A DNA stretch of 54,409 bases. Source: Bacteroidota bacterium (GTDB lineage Bacteria; Bacteroidota; Bacteroidia; Flavobacteriales; Flavobacteriaceae). Below are positions 40,223 through 48,363 of the stretch, piece after piece. Numbering within the stretch: the stretch's first letter is position 1; each line of letters opens with the position of its first letter. Location: NCBI GenBank assembly GCA_024280635.1, contig JAJRPS010000055.1, positions 1 through 54,409 of the forward strand, given 5' to 3'. A program made the position numbers and the translations under genes. The notes under the pieces were generated by a model that saw nothing but the letters and a program-made list of their open reading frames with translations, ran no database searches and had not been told where the DNA came from.

Positions 40223-40726
40223 ATGCAACTCCACCATTACAACACTAAATTTGAATTAAAAAAACATCCCATAACTGTAGTATGTGAAAATGTAACCAAT
40301 GCTCCAAATATTGGATCGTTGTTTCGTATGTGTGATGCTTTTGGAATAGAAAAATTAGTGTTTACAGGTAGTCATTTACCTATACCATCAAGAAAGATGC
40401 AAAAAACATCTCGTGCAACGGAAAAATATGTAGCGTATAGCATTGAAGAAAACATACTGTTGTATCTTAATACTATAAAAGATACTCATCAATTCATTTG
40501 TTTGGAAATCACAAATAACAGTAGTCCTATTCAAAATTACACATTCAATTTTAATAAACCCATTGCATTATTTATTGGTGATGAAAATTTTGGCATTTCA
40601 GAAAGCATTTTAAAACAGGCAAATGCTATCATTCATATCAATATGTTTGGAAAAAACTCCAGCATGAATGTAGTACAAGCAACCAATATTGCACTTTATG
40701 AAATGACAAAACAGTTTCAAAAATAA
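40223..40726 (+). CDS. SpoU/TrmH-family RNA 2'-O-methyltransferase
   Basis: A 167-aa SPOUT enzyme. The three SpoU motifs are visible: NAPNIGSLFRMCDAFGI (motif 1), ALFIGDENFGIS (motif 2) and GKNSSMNVVQATNIALYE (motif 3, including the SAM-binding knot). It methylates ribose 2'-OH in tRNA or rRNA. The short length without N-terminal extension suggests a TrmH- or TrmL-like tRNA enzyme. It is the last gene of the run starting at 37.8 kb. Confidence 0.9.
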   Translation: MQLHHYNTKFELKKHPITVVCENVTNAPNIGSLFRMCDAFGIEKLVFTGSHLPIPSRKMQKTSRATEKYVAYSIEENILLYLNTIKDTHQFICLEITNNSSPIQNYTFNFNKPIALFIGDENFGISESILKQANAIIHINMFGKNSSMNVVQATNIALYEMTKQFQK

Positions 40727-40767
40727 ATGTAATTTTCTGAAACTGCTTTGTTTGTATTTTTTACTTT

Positions 40768-41109
40768 TTACTTTAAAAAAGAAATTGTAAATGGGTAACT
40801 AATAGGTTTACCTTCTCCTGCACGCATACCATTAATAATAGGATATACAAACATCAAAATAGGCACAATAATCATGATTAAAAATCCTAACCCCAAAGCT
40901 AAAATTAATGGTATTGCTATAGCACTCCATAAAAACATACTTGCTTGAAAATTAATAATTGCCTTACCGTGATAATCTAAATTGAGTACTTCTTCACGTT
41001 TTACAATCCAAATAATAAACGGAACTAAAAAACCGCCAAAACCGGTTACAAAATTAAGTAATTGACTGTAGTGCATTATGGTAATCATTGTATTGTCTTC
41101 TGTTTTCAT
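40768..41109 (-). CDS. DUF4870 (Tic20-like) small membrane protein
   Basis: A 113-aa protein with three membrane helices (LLNFVTGFGGFLVPFIIWIV, INFQASMFLWSAIAIPLILA, GFLIMIIVPILMFVYPIING) and the polar YHGKAIINFQ segment between them, the standard DUF4870 pattern. No function is known. It is a single gene; two tandem TTTTAAGTGA repeats sit at its 5' end. Confidence 0.8.
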   Translation of the reverse strand: MKTEDNTMITIMHYSQLLNFVTGFGGFLVPFIIWIVKREEVLNLDYHGKAIINFQASMFLWSAIAIPLILALGLGFLIMIIVPILMFVYPIINGMRAGEGKPISYPFTISFLK

Positions 41110-41210
41110 TTTAAGTGATTTTAAGTGATTGATTTAGTAATATGACGGTTTGGTATTAAAATTGTTACACATTTTAAGATAATTTTAAAATAAACTGAAT
41201 ATAAAAGCGT

Positions 41211-41218
41211 TATTTTTG
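41211..41218 (+). promoter_or_regulatory. -7 promoter box TATTTTTG for the DUF3108 gene
   Basis: A perfect TAnnTTTG 22 bases before ATG 41240. Confidence 0.6.
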
Positions 41219-41239
41219 ACCATACAATACATTAACTTT

Positions 41240-42016
41240 ATGAAAAACTTATTAAAAATTACAATTATTGCTTGCTTACTGCTTCATTTTAGTACAGGTA
41301 TCGCACAAAACTTAAGCTCTAAAGCCTTTAAATCTGGAGAGCAATTAACTTATCAAGCATCCTATAAAATGTCTGGTGTATTAACCACATTTGCGCAAGT
41401 AAATATGAATATTACTACCGTAAAAACAAAGAAAAGCAGCTATTTACGCTTAAAATGTACAGCAAATACCTATAAAAAATGGGATAATTTTTTTAAAATT
41501 AGAGATTTATATGAAGCATATGTAACCCCCTACACCTTAAAACCAGTACTCTACAAACGAAACTGTGTGGAAAACGGAACTATCCGTAAAGAAAAATACA
41601 TATATAGAGGCAACAAAGTAAAAGCTAGCTACGTAAGAGGTCATGCTCATGAAGTAAAAACTAATTTTACCATTCCTGCTAATACAAGAGATATTGTTTC
41701 TACTATTTACTACATTAGAAATTTACCCTTAGACGGCGCAAAAAAAGGGGTATCCAAAAACTTTAATATTGTTTTTGCCCGTGAAACAAAACCCGTAACC
41801 CTTACTTTTTTAGGTACTGAAACCATTAACACTATTTTTGGAGCAAAAAAATGCTATAAAATTGCAGTTTCTGCAAAAACTAAAAAACTAAAAAAAGGAG
41901 GAAACATATTATATTTAACCGCCGACAATAATAAAATACCCGTATTAATTAAATTTAGCATTCCTGTAGGAAGCGGACAATTAAAACTAACCAAAGCCAC
42001 CAACTTAAAATATTAA
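41240..42016 (+). CDS. DUF3108 exported protein
   Basis: A 258-aa periplasmic or outer-membrane-associated protein. The start is placed at ATG 41240, which opens a signal peptide (MKNLLKITIIACLLLHFSTG ... AQ) and follows a TATTTTTG box; a TTG at 41216 would add eight residues. The mature part has the DUF3108 pattern of beta-strands (FKSGEQLTYQASYKMSG, KKGGNILYLTADNNKIPVLIKFSI). The fold is LolA-like, but function is unknown. A small membrane protein gene follows after 3 bases. Confidence 0.8.
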   Translation: MKNLLKITIIACLLLHFSTGIAQNLSSKAFKSGEQLTYQASYKMSGVLTTFAQVNMNITTVKTKKSSYLRLKCTANTYKKWDNFFKIRDLYEAYVTPYTLKPVLYKRNCVENGTIRKEKYIYRGNKVKASYVRGHAHEVKTNFTIPANTRDIVSTIYYIRNLPLDGAKKGVSKNFNIVFARETKPVTLTFLGTETINTIFGAKKCYKIAVSAKTKKLKKGGNILYLTADNNKIPVLIKFSIPVGSGQLKLTKATNLKY

Positions 42017-42019
42017 AAC

Positions 42020-42364
42020 ATGAAAACATTAGCACTCATTATTGCAATTATAGGTTGTGTCATTACCATTGCCTTTACAATATTCCCTATCGGAAACCTA
42101 ACCGTTTTTCCTGCTTTTATTACAATTATTTGCGGATTCATTTTACTAAAATTATCCGAACAAGATGGAACTTCAACCAAACTGCCAAAAATATTAATTG
42201 GTATTGCTTTTATTGGAGCCTTAATTTCCATGAGCCGATCCGTTTTAACAACAGACGCTATTGAAAAAGATGTCCAATTTGAGCAACGTGAAGAAAACTC
42301 AGAACAAGAAGCTGTAAAAGATTTAGAGGACTTAGAAGACCTTGAAGATTTAGACGGTTTATAA
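42020..42364 (+). CDS. Small membrane protein with acidic repeat tail
   Basis: A 114-aa protein with three predicted membrane helices (LALIIAIIGCVITIAFTIF, VFPAFITIICGFILLKL, LIGIAFIGALISMSRSVL) and a C-terminal tail EEN...DLEDLEDLEDLDGL, made of a nine-base DNA repeat (Asp-Leu-Glu). It is the second gene of the DUF3108 unit. No family is recognised. Confidence 0.65.
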   Translation: MKTLALIIAIIGCVITIAFTIFPIGNLTVFPAFITIICGFILLKLSEQDGTSTKLPKILIGIAFIGALISMSRSVLTTDAIEKDVQFEQREENSEQEAVKDLEDLEDLEDLDGL

Positions 42365-42434
42365 TCATAATCGTATTTTTAACAACATCAAAAAAAAATA
42401 ATTAAAAAAGAGGCTCTGTATACGAGTGTAAAAT

Positions 42435-43478
42435 ATGAAAAAAATAATCGTTAGCGCAATAGTATTATTACTAGTATCATGCAATTGCACCAAAAAACAA
42501 ACACAAGAAATTGCCCAAAACCAAAATACTAAAACTGCTAAAATTTCTTTTGCTAAAAAATATGCAAATACCATTACAGCAAAAGAAATGAAAACCAATT
42601 TATATGTTATTGCTTCGGATAAATTTGAAGGCAGAAATACAGGTGAAAAAGGACAAAAAAAAGTAGCTGCTTTTTTAGCAAAAAAATACCAAAAAATGAA
42701 TATCCCATCTGCTTTTGGAACGGAAAATTATTATCAAAACATTCCGGTTGCTTTTTTTAGAGGAAAAAGTAAGCACGATTCTGAAAACGTACTTGCTTAT
42801 ATAAAAGGGATTGAAAAACCAGAAGAAGTTTTAGTTATTTCCGCACATATGGATCATTTAGGTGTTAAGAATGGAGTGGTATATAATGGTGCTGATGATA
42901 ACGGAACCGGTACGGTTGCCTTATTGGAAATTGCTGAAGCTTTTAAACAAGCTAAAAAAGCAGGAAAAGGGCCAAAACGTTCCATCTTGTTTTTACACGT
43001 AACAGGTGAAGAAAAAGGACTGTTTGGTTCTCGTTATTATTCTGAACATCCTGTTTTTGAACTTAAAAATACGGTTGCGAATATTAATGTAGATATGATT
43101 GGACGCTCTGATACCATCCATAAAGCTGATAAAAACTACGTATATGTTATTGGAGCCGACAGATTGAGTACTGGTTTAGACAAAGCGGTTACCAATGCTA
43201 ATAAAAACTTAAAAGATTTTACGTTAGATTATAAATACAATGACCGTAATGACCCTGAACGCATTTATTACCGTTCTGATCATTATAACTTTGCTAAAAA
43301 TGGCGTTCCTGCCGTTTTCTTTTTTAGTGGTATTCATAAAGATTATCATAAAAGTACCGATACTGCTGATAAAATTGATTACGATTTACTAACCACACGT
43401 ACCCAACTTATTTTTTATACCGCTTGGGATTTAGCCAACAACCCTGAACGCATAAAAGTTGATAGAGATGGTAAATAA
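42435..43478 (+). CDS. M28-family zinc metallopeptidase lipoprotein
   Basis: A 347-aa lipoprotein (signal ending LLLVSC, C16) with an M28 aminopeptidase-like domain. Zinc and catalytic residues are in SAHMDHLG (His), NGADDNGTG (Asp), VTGEEKGLFG (Glu pair), NVDMIGRSD (Asp) and DYHKSTDT (His). It probably trims peptides in the periplasm or at the outer membrane. A perfect terminator follows. Confidence 0.9.
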   Translation: MKKIIVSAIVLLLVSCNCTKKQTQEIAQNQNTKTAKISFAKKYANTITAKEMKTNLYVIASDKFEGRNTGEKGQKKVAAFLAKKYQKMNIPSAFGTENYYQNIPVAFFRGKSKHDSENVLAYIKGIEKPEEVLVISAHMDHLGVKNGVVYNGADDNGTGTVALLEIAEAFKQAKKAGKGPKRSILFLHVTGEEKGLFGSRYYSEHPVFELKNTVANINVDMIGRSDTIHKADKNYVYVIGADRLSTGLDKAVTNANKNLKDFTLDYKYNDRNDPERIYYRSDHYNFAKNGVPAVFFFSGIHKDYHKSTDTADKIDYDLLTTRTQLIFYTAWDLANNPERIKVDRDGK

Positions 43479-43505
43479 TTTATTGTTTTAAACTCTTTAC
43501 CACAG

Positions 43506-43541
43506 AAAAAAGCAGCTGTTTTAAAAATTCAGCTGCTTTTT
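43506..43541 (+). terminator. Terminator after the M28 peptidase gene
   Basis: AAAAAAGCAGCTG (43506-43518) pairs with CAGCTGCTTTTT (43530-43541) around an AT-rich loop. Confidence 0.85.
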
Positions 43542-43628
43542 GTATTATAATACCAGAATTCATAATTTATATTAAATATATTCTTAACTTTAAAAGAATT
43601 TTTTAGCCAAAACTTTTACATCTTATCT

Positions 43629-44117
43629 ATGAAAAAAATTATCTATATCCTTTTTAGCTTATTTATGATTACTTCATTTGCTCAGGAAAAAAAACTTTGG
43701 GCAAAATCATATTTACATCAAAAAGCACCTAAATTAGTAGTAGAGCAATGGCTATCAGATGTTCCAAATACAGATGGTAAATTTATTTTGATTGATTTTT
43801 GGGCTACTTGGTGCGGACCGTGTAAACGGCTAATTCCTGAACTAAATGCTTTTCAAAAAGATTTTCAAAAAGATTTAATTATTATCGGTTTGAGTGATGA
43901 GCCTAAAGCAAAAGTAATCAAACAAGTGTTGCCTAAAATTGAATATTATAATGCTATTGATACCAAAAAAAGGTTAAAACAATTGCTTGAAGTAAGAGGA
44001 ATCCCTCATTGCATTATAATTAACCCTGAGGGTATTGTGGTTTGGGAAGGCTTTCCTGAATTAAAGGGTTTTGAACTAACTAAAGACGTTATTAAAAAAT
44101 TAATTGCTAAAAAATAA
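43629..44117 (+). CDS. Exported TlpA/ResA-like thioredoxin
   Basis: A 162-aa periplasmic thioredoxin-fold protein with a signal peptide (MKKIIYILFSLFMITSFAQ). The active site is WATWCGPCKR (C62, C65) and the cis-proline loop is RGIPHC. The order IDFWATWCGPC ... KLIPELNAFQK resembles TlpA/ResA family disulfide reductases that work with cytochrome maturation or redox repair, or a bacterial thioredoxin attached to surface-protein folding. It is convergent with mvaB. Confidence 0.88.
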   Translation: MKKIIYILFSLFMITSFAQEKKLWAKSYLHQKAPKLVVEQWLSDVPNTDGKFILIDFWATWCGPCKRLIPELNAFQKDFQKDLIIIGLSDEPKAKVIKQVLPKIEYYNAIDTKKRLKQLLEVRGIPHCIIINPEGIVVWEGFPELKGFELTKDVIKKLIAKK

Positions 44118-44120
44118 TTT

Positions 44121-44987
44121 TTAATGGTAGCTATTAAAAATATCTGAAGCTTTATTAAAAGACGCTTCAAAACTCATAGGTTTTACACCCGTTTCTGCTT
44201 TTACTGTTGTAAAATACGATAACATCTTTTCTGTAGGCATATTACCTGTAAGTTCGTCTTTTGCCATTGGACACCCTCCAAATCCTTGAATAGCACCATC
44301 AAAACGGCGACAACCCGCCTGATAAGCAGCGGCTATTTTTTCATGCCACTTACTAGGTGTGGTATGCAAATGAGCCCCAAATTCAATATGTGGATATTTC
44401 GGAATCAAATTAGAAAAGATATAGCTGATAATTTCTGGTGTCGAGCTTCCTATAGTATCGGATAATGATAAAATTTTAACACCCATTTCTGATAATTTTT
44501 CCGTCCACTCCCCTACAATTTCTACACTCCAAGGATCTCCGTATGGATTACCAAACCCCATTGATAAGTATGCTACAACCTCTTTATCCGTCTTTTCTGC
44601 GATACTTAAAATTTCTTGTAGGGTTTCTAAAGATTGTGCTATCGTTTTATGTGTATTACGCATCTGAAAATTTTCAGATATTGAAAATGGATATCCTAAA
44701 TATTGAATTTCTGGATGTTCAGCTGCTGCTTTTGCTCCTCGTACATTAGCTACAATTGCCAATAACTTAGTATCGGTTTTTGATAAATCTAACTGTGCCA
44801 ATACCGATGCGGTATCCACCATTTGCGGAATGGCTTTTGGTGATACAAAACTCCCAAAATCTAACGTATCAAAACCACAATTTAATAAGGATTGTAAATA
44901 TTTTACTTTTTTATCGGTAGGAATAAACATTTTAATCCCCTGCATTGCATCACGTGGGCATTCAATTATTTTTATCTGTTTATTCAT
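44121..44987 (-). CDS. mvaB: Hydroxymethylglutaryl-CoA lyase
   Basis: A 288-aa cytoplasmic TIM-barrel enzyme that splits HMG-CoA into acetyl-CoA and acetoacetate in leucine degradation. It shows ECPRDAMQG (Arg/Asp of the active site), SFVSPKAIPQMVD, the metal-binding GAHLHTTP (H206, H208) and the signature GFGGCPMAKDELTGN with the catalytic Cys (C239). Other leucine-degradation genes are not adjacent. Confidence 0.9.
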   Translation of the reverse strand: MNKQIKIIECPRDAMQGIKMFIPTDKKVKYLQSLLNCGFDTLDFGSFVSPKAIPQMVDTASVLAQLDLSKTDTKLLAIVANVRGAKAAAEHPEIQYLGYPFSISENFQMRNTHKTIAQSLETLQEILSIAEKTDKEVVAYLSMGFGNPYGDPWSVEIVGEWTEKLSEMGVKILSLSDTIGSSTPEIISYIFSNLIPKYPHIEFGAHLHTTPSKWHEKIAAAYQAGCRRFDGAIQGFGGCPMAKDELTGNMPTEKMLSYFTTVKAETGVKPMSFEASFNKASDIFNSYH

Positions 44988-45058
44988 GAGTTTGTTTTAG
45001 TGAGCATAAAAGTACTATATTTTTTCTGAAGATAAAAGCTGTTTTTATATTATACCTA

Positions 45059-45679
45059 TTAAAAGAGCAACACATAAATTCCAATTCCTATAAAAACGAT
45101 AACTTGCATCCATTTCAATACCTGTCCTACATTTTTGTTTTTTTTAATCATTTCCGACAGCTTTCCTGCCAACAATGCTATTGTTCCAAAAATAAGTAAT
45201 GCTTGTAGCATAAATATTCCTCCTAAAATGTAAAATTGAATAACCATGGGGGTGGTTTCTGAAAATATAAAACCTGGGAAAAACGCTAAAAAGAAAATGG
45301 TTACTTTTGGGTTCAGTACATTCATTAAAAAACCTTGTTTATACAAACTCCAAGTACTTTTTTTAGGAATTCTAGCGGAAGATAAATCAATATTTCCTTC
45401 TGACTGAAATACTCTAAAAGCTAAGTAAAACAAGTAACCCGTTCCTAATAATTTAATCCCTAAAAATAAATATTCAGATTCTTTTATTGCAGCAGACACT
45501 CCAAAAGCCACCAAGCTTGTATGTATTAAAATACCAGAAACCAGTCCTAAAACTGTAGCCAAACCGTATTTTTTACCGTTCACCAAACTTTGCATCAATA
45601 CATAAATATTGTCTGGACCGGGTGAAATGGTTAATACCATTGACGCCAGTAAAAAAGAAATGAGTATTTCGAAATTCAA
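45059..45679 (-). CDS. LysE/RhtB-family amino-acid exporter
   Basis: A 206-aa inner-membrane protein with about six helices. SPGPDNIYVLMQSLVNGKKYGLATVLGLVSGILIH is the LysE family signature (SPGPD at about 20). It probably exports an amino acid such as homoserine, threonine, lysine or arginine. It lies 4 bases after pyrD and is likely cotranscribed with it, an association without obvious metabolic reason. Confidence 0.88.
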   Translation of the reverse strand: MNFEILISFLLASMVLTISPGPDNIYVLMQSLVNGKKYGLATVLGLVSGILIHTSLVAFGVSAAIKESEYLFLGIKLLGTGYLFYLAFRVFQSEGNIDLSSARIPKKSTWSLYKQGFLMNVLNPKVTIFFLAFFPGFIFSETTPMVIQFYILGGIFMLQALLIFGTIALLAGKLSEMIKKNKNVGQVLKWMQVIVFIGIGIYVLLF

Positions 45680-45683
45680 ATGA

Positions 45684-46718
45684 TTATATTTGTTTTAAAA
45701 TCGCTTTATTAATACGTTTTACCAAAGTAGGACCTTCATAAATAAACCCTGTAAAAATTTGAATCAAAGTAGCTCCTGCCGCAATTTTATTCAAAGCATC
45801 TTGTTCACTGTGTATGCCTCCAACCCCAATAATTGGAAATGCTTTTTTTGATTTATCTGACAAGTATTGAATAACAGCTGTACTCTTTTCGGCAACGGGC
45901 TTACCACTTACTCCTCCCATTCCTATTGCTTTCAATTGTGATTCGGAAGTTTTTAAATTACTTCTATCTACAGATGTGTTACTTGCAATTACTCCGTCAA
46001 TTTTAGTCTCTGCTACTACTTCAATAATTTCATCCAATTGCTGATGATTCATATCGGGACCTATTTTTAAAACAATAGGTTTTTGTTGCGTTTTTGTTGC
46101 GTTTATCTTTTGCATTTCGGTAATCAATTCTACCAAATAACTTTTATCTGTTAATTTAGCATGACTTCCTACATTTGGACAACTTACATTAAGCACAAAA
46201 TAATCAACATACGGATGCAAAGCATCAAAACAAATACGATAATCTTCAGTGTAATTTTCTGGTAATGTATCAGTATTTTTACCAATATTACCGCCTACAA
46301 TTAAAGTATTGTTTTTCTTTTTCAAGTTTTTAATTGCCGCATCAACTCCTTGATTATTAAAGCCCATACGGTTAATTACCCCACCATCTTCCGTCAAGCG
46401 AAATAACCTTTTTTTAGGATTTCCTTCCTGTGCTTTTGGCGTAATGGTTCCTATTTCAATAAAACCGAAACCAAAATTTGACAGCTCATTATACAATTTC
46501 GCTTCTTTATCAAAACCCGCCGCTAAACCTACTGGGTTTGGAAATTTTAACCCAAATACTTCCCGTTCCAACCGACTATCTTTTACCTGATATAAACTTT
46601 TTAATACTGTAGGCATCAACGGACACTTACACATTATTTTAATCACCTTAAAAGTAAAATGATGTATTTTCTCTGGATCAAAAGCAAATAAAATAGGGCG
46701 AATTAACAGTTTATACAT
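45684..46718 (-). CDS. pyrD: Class 2 dihydroorotate dehydrogenase (quinone)
   Basis: A 344-aa FMN enzyme that oxidises dihydroorotate to orotate and passes electrons to menaquinone at the inner membrane. The N-terminal amphipathic helix ([21 protein letters not shown]) marks class 2. The FMN-binding [31 protein letters not shown], and [19 protein letters not shown] follow. The start is ATG 46718, because a TACTTTTG box lies between it and the upstream frame to 46754. It is divergent from pepT. Confidence 0.94.
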   Translation of the reverse strand: MYKLLIRPILFAFDPEKIHHFTFKVIKIMCKCPLMPTVLKSLYQVKDSRLEREVFGLKFPNPVGLAAGFDKEAKLYNELSNFGFGFIEIGTITPKAQEGNPKKRLFRLTEDGGVINRMGFNNQGVDAAIKNLKKKNNTLIVGGNIGKNTDTLPENYTEDYRICFDALHPYVDYFVLNVSCPNVGSHAKLTDKSYLVELITEMQKINATKTQQKPIVLKIGPDMNHQQLDEIIEVVAETKIDGVIASNTSVDRSNLKTSESQLKAIGMGGVSGKPVAEKSTAVIQYLSDKSKKAFPIIGVGGIHSEQDALNKIAAGATLIQIFTGFIYEGPTLVKRINKAILKQI

Positions 46719-46735
46719 ATCAAAAAATATTTGCA

Positions 46736-46743
46736 CAAAAGTA
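46736..46743 (-). promoter_or_regulatory. -7 promoter box TACTTTTG for pyrD
   Basis: A perfect TAnnTTTG on the reverse strand, 18 bases before ATG 46718. Confidence 0.6.
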
Positions 46744-46802
46744 AGCATCATCATCCGAAGAAAAAAAGAAACTTCTTTTTAAGTTTATTCTATATAATTA
46801 AT

Positions 46803-46810
46803 TATTTTTG
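46803..46810 (+). promoter_or_regulatory. -7 promoter box TATTTTTG for pepT
   Basis: A perfect TAnnTTTG 17 bases before ATG 46828. Confidence 0.6.
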
Positions 46811-46827
46811 TATAAAAAACAACAATC

Positions 46828-48054
46828 ATGCAACAAATTATAGACCGTTTTATCAGTTACGTAATAATTGACACGGAATCCGACCCAAATTCCAACACCA
46901 CTCCTAGTAGTAAAAAACAGTGGGATTTAGCCAACAAATTAGTGGGTGAATTAAAAGAAATGGGCATGACCGATGTTACCATTGATAAACATGCGTATGT
47001 AATGGCAACACTACCTAGTAATGTTGATAAAGACGTGCCAACCATAGGTTTTATAAGCCATTTTGATACTACGCCTGATTATACAGGCAAAAATGTTAAA
47101 CCACAAATTATCAAAAATTATGATGGTAAAGATATTGTTTTAAATGCTGAAGAAAACATCACCCTTTCACCAGATTATTTTGAAGATTTATTACTATATA
47201 AAGGGCAAACCTTAATTACTACAGATGGTACTACTCTTTTAGGAGCCGATGATAAAGCAGGAATTACTGAAATTATGGAGGCGATGTTGCATTTAATCAA
47301 CAACCCACAAATTAAACACGGTAACATTAGAATTTGCTTTACTCCTGATGAAGAAATTGGAAGAGGCGCACATTTATTTGATGTCAAAAAATTTGGTGCC
47401 GATTGGGCATATACTATGGATGGTAGCCAAGTAGGTGAATTGGAATATGAAAATTTTAATGCTGCAGGTGCCAAAATAAAAGTAAACGGAAAAATAGTAC
47501 ACCCCGGTTATGCTAAAGGAAAAATGATTAATTCCATGCTTATTGCAAACGAATTTATTGCTGCTTTACCTGAAAATGATGTGCCAGAACGCACTGAAGG
47601 TTATGAAGGTTTTTATCACCTATATCAAATTAAAGGTGAAGTTGAAGAAACTAATTTTGAGCTTATTATACGTGATCATGATTTACAAATATTTCAAGAC
47701 CGCAAGAAGTTTTTAGTAGATTTAACAGCAAAACTAAATGCAAAATATGGTGATGGAACAATTGAAACCGTTATTGAAGATCAATATTTCAACATGAAAG
47801 AAAAGGTTGAACCCGTAATGCACATAGTAGATGTTGCTGAACAGGCTATGAAAAATCTAGATATCAAACCTTTAATTAAAGCCATTAGAGGTGGTACGGA
47901 TGGTTCACAATTATCATATATGGGCTTACCTTGTCCTAATATTTTTGCTGGCGGACACAACTTTCACGGTCGTTATGAGTATGTACCTGTAGAAAGTATG
48001 CTAAAAGCTGTTGATGTAATTGTAGAAATTGCAAAATTAACTGCCGAAAAATAA
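46828..48054 (+). CDS. pepT: Peptidase T (tripeptide aminopeptidase, M20B)
   Basis: A 408-aa cytoplasmic dizinc peptidase that removes N-terminal residues from tripeptides. Visible features are the M20B pattern [24 protein letters not shown] (bridging Asp), [14 protein letters not shown] (catalytic Glu pair), [19 protein letters not shown] and the C-terminal [16 protein letters not shown]. Length matches PepT. It is a single gene with a strong promoter and a good terminator. Confidence 0.95.
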   Translation: MQQIIDRFISYVIIDTESDPNSNTTPSSKKQWDLANKLVGELKEMGMTDVTIDKHAYVMATLPSNVDKDVPTIGFISHFDTTPDYTGKNVKPQIIKNYDGKDIVLNAEENITLSPDYFEDLLLYKGQTLITTDGTTLLGADDKAGITEIMEAMLHLINNPQIKHGNIRICFTPDEEIGRGAHLFDVKKFGADWAYTMDGSQVGELEYENFNAAGAKIKVNGKIVHPGYAKGKMINSMLIANEFIAALPENDVPERTEGYEGFYHLYQIKGEVEETNFELIIRDHDLQIFQDRKKFLVDLTAKLNAKYGDGTIETVIEDQYFNMKEKVEPVMHIVDVAEQAMKNLDIKPLIKAIRGGTDGSQLSYMGLPCPNIFAGGHNFHGRYEYVPVESMLKAVDVIVEIAKLTAEK

Positions 48055-48079
48055 TAGCTTAAACAAATAAAATAAACGA

Positions 48080-48117
48080 GACCTCACTAAATTTTAAAAC
48101 TTGTGAGGTCTTTTTTT
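48080..48117 (+). terminator. Terminator after pepT
   Basis: GACCTCAC (48080-48087) pairs with GTGAGGTC (48103-48110), followed by eight T. Confidence 0.85.
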
Positions 48118-48283
48118 TGTTTGCTGTGAACTACTTGTGCGATTCCTCCGCTACGGTCGGAATGACTATTCGTGTATTGGTGAGTAGTGAATAGTAAAAG
48201 TAAGTGTATGACTCCTTAACTAACCTCAAACCTTTCAATCTTTGAATTTTTCAATCTTTCAATAATTGCATTTGTAAGCACAA
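48118..48283. other. Intergenic stretch with dispersed-repeat remnants
   Basis: No gene is seen. The block around 48141-48166 holds ATTCCTCCGCTACGGTCGGAAT, an imperfect hairpin followed by GAC that resembles repeated intergenic elements of Flavobacteriaceae. A later part has several copies of TTTCAATCTTT. The region separates the pepT terminator from the T9SS-adhesin terminator. Confidence 0.4.
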
Positions 48284-48313
48284 AAAAAGCTCGTGATTTC
48301 TCACGAGCTTTTT
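48284..48313 (-). terminator. Terminator of the T9SS adhesin-like gene
   Basis: AAAAAGCTCGTGA (48284-48296) pairs perfectly with TCACGAGCTTTTT (48301-48313), loop TTTC. The T-run on the reverse strand suits the large gene ending at 48364. Confidence 0.85.
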
Positions 48314-48363
48314 AATATTTAAGCCATTAAAAATATTTTTAATTAGCTATAGCTTTGCTATTT

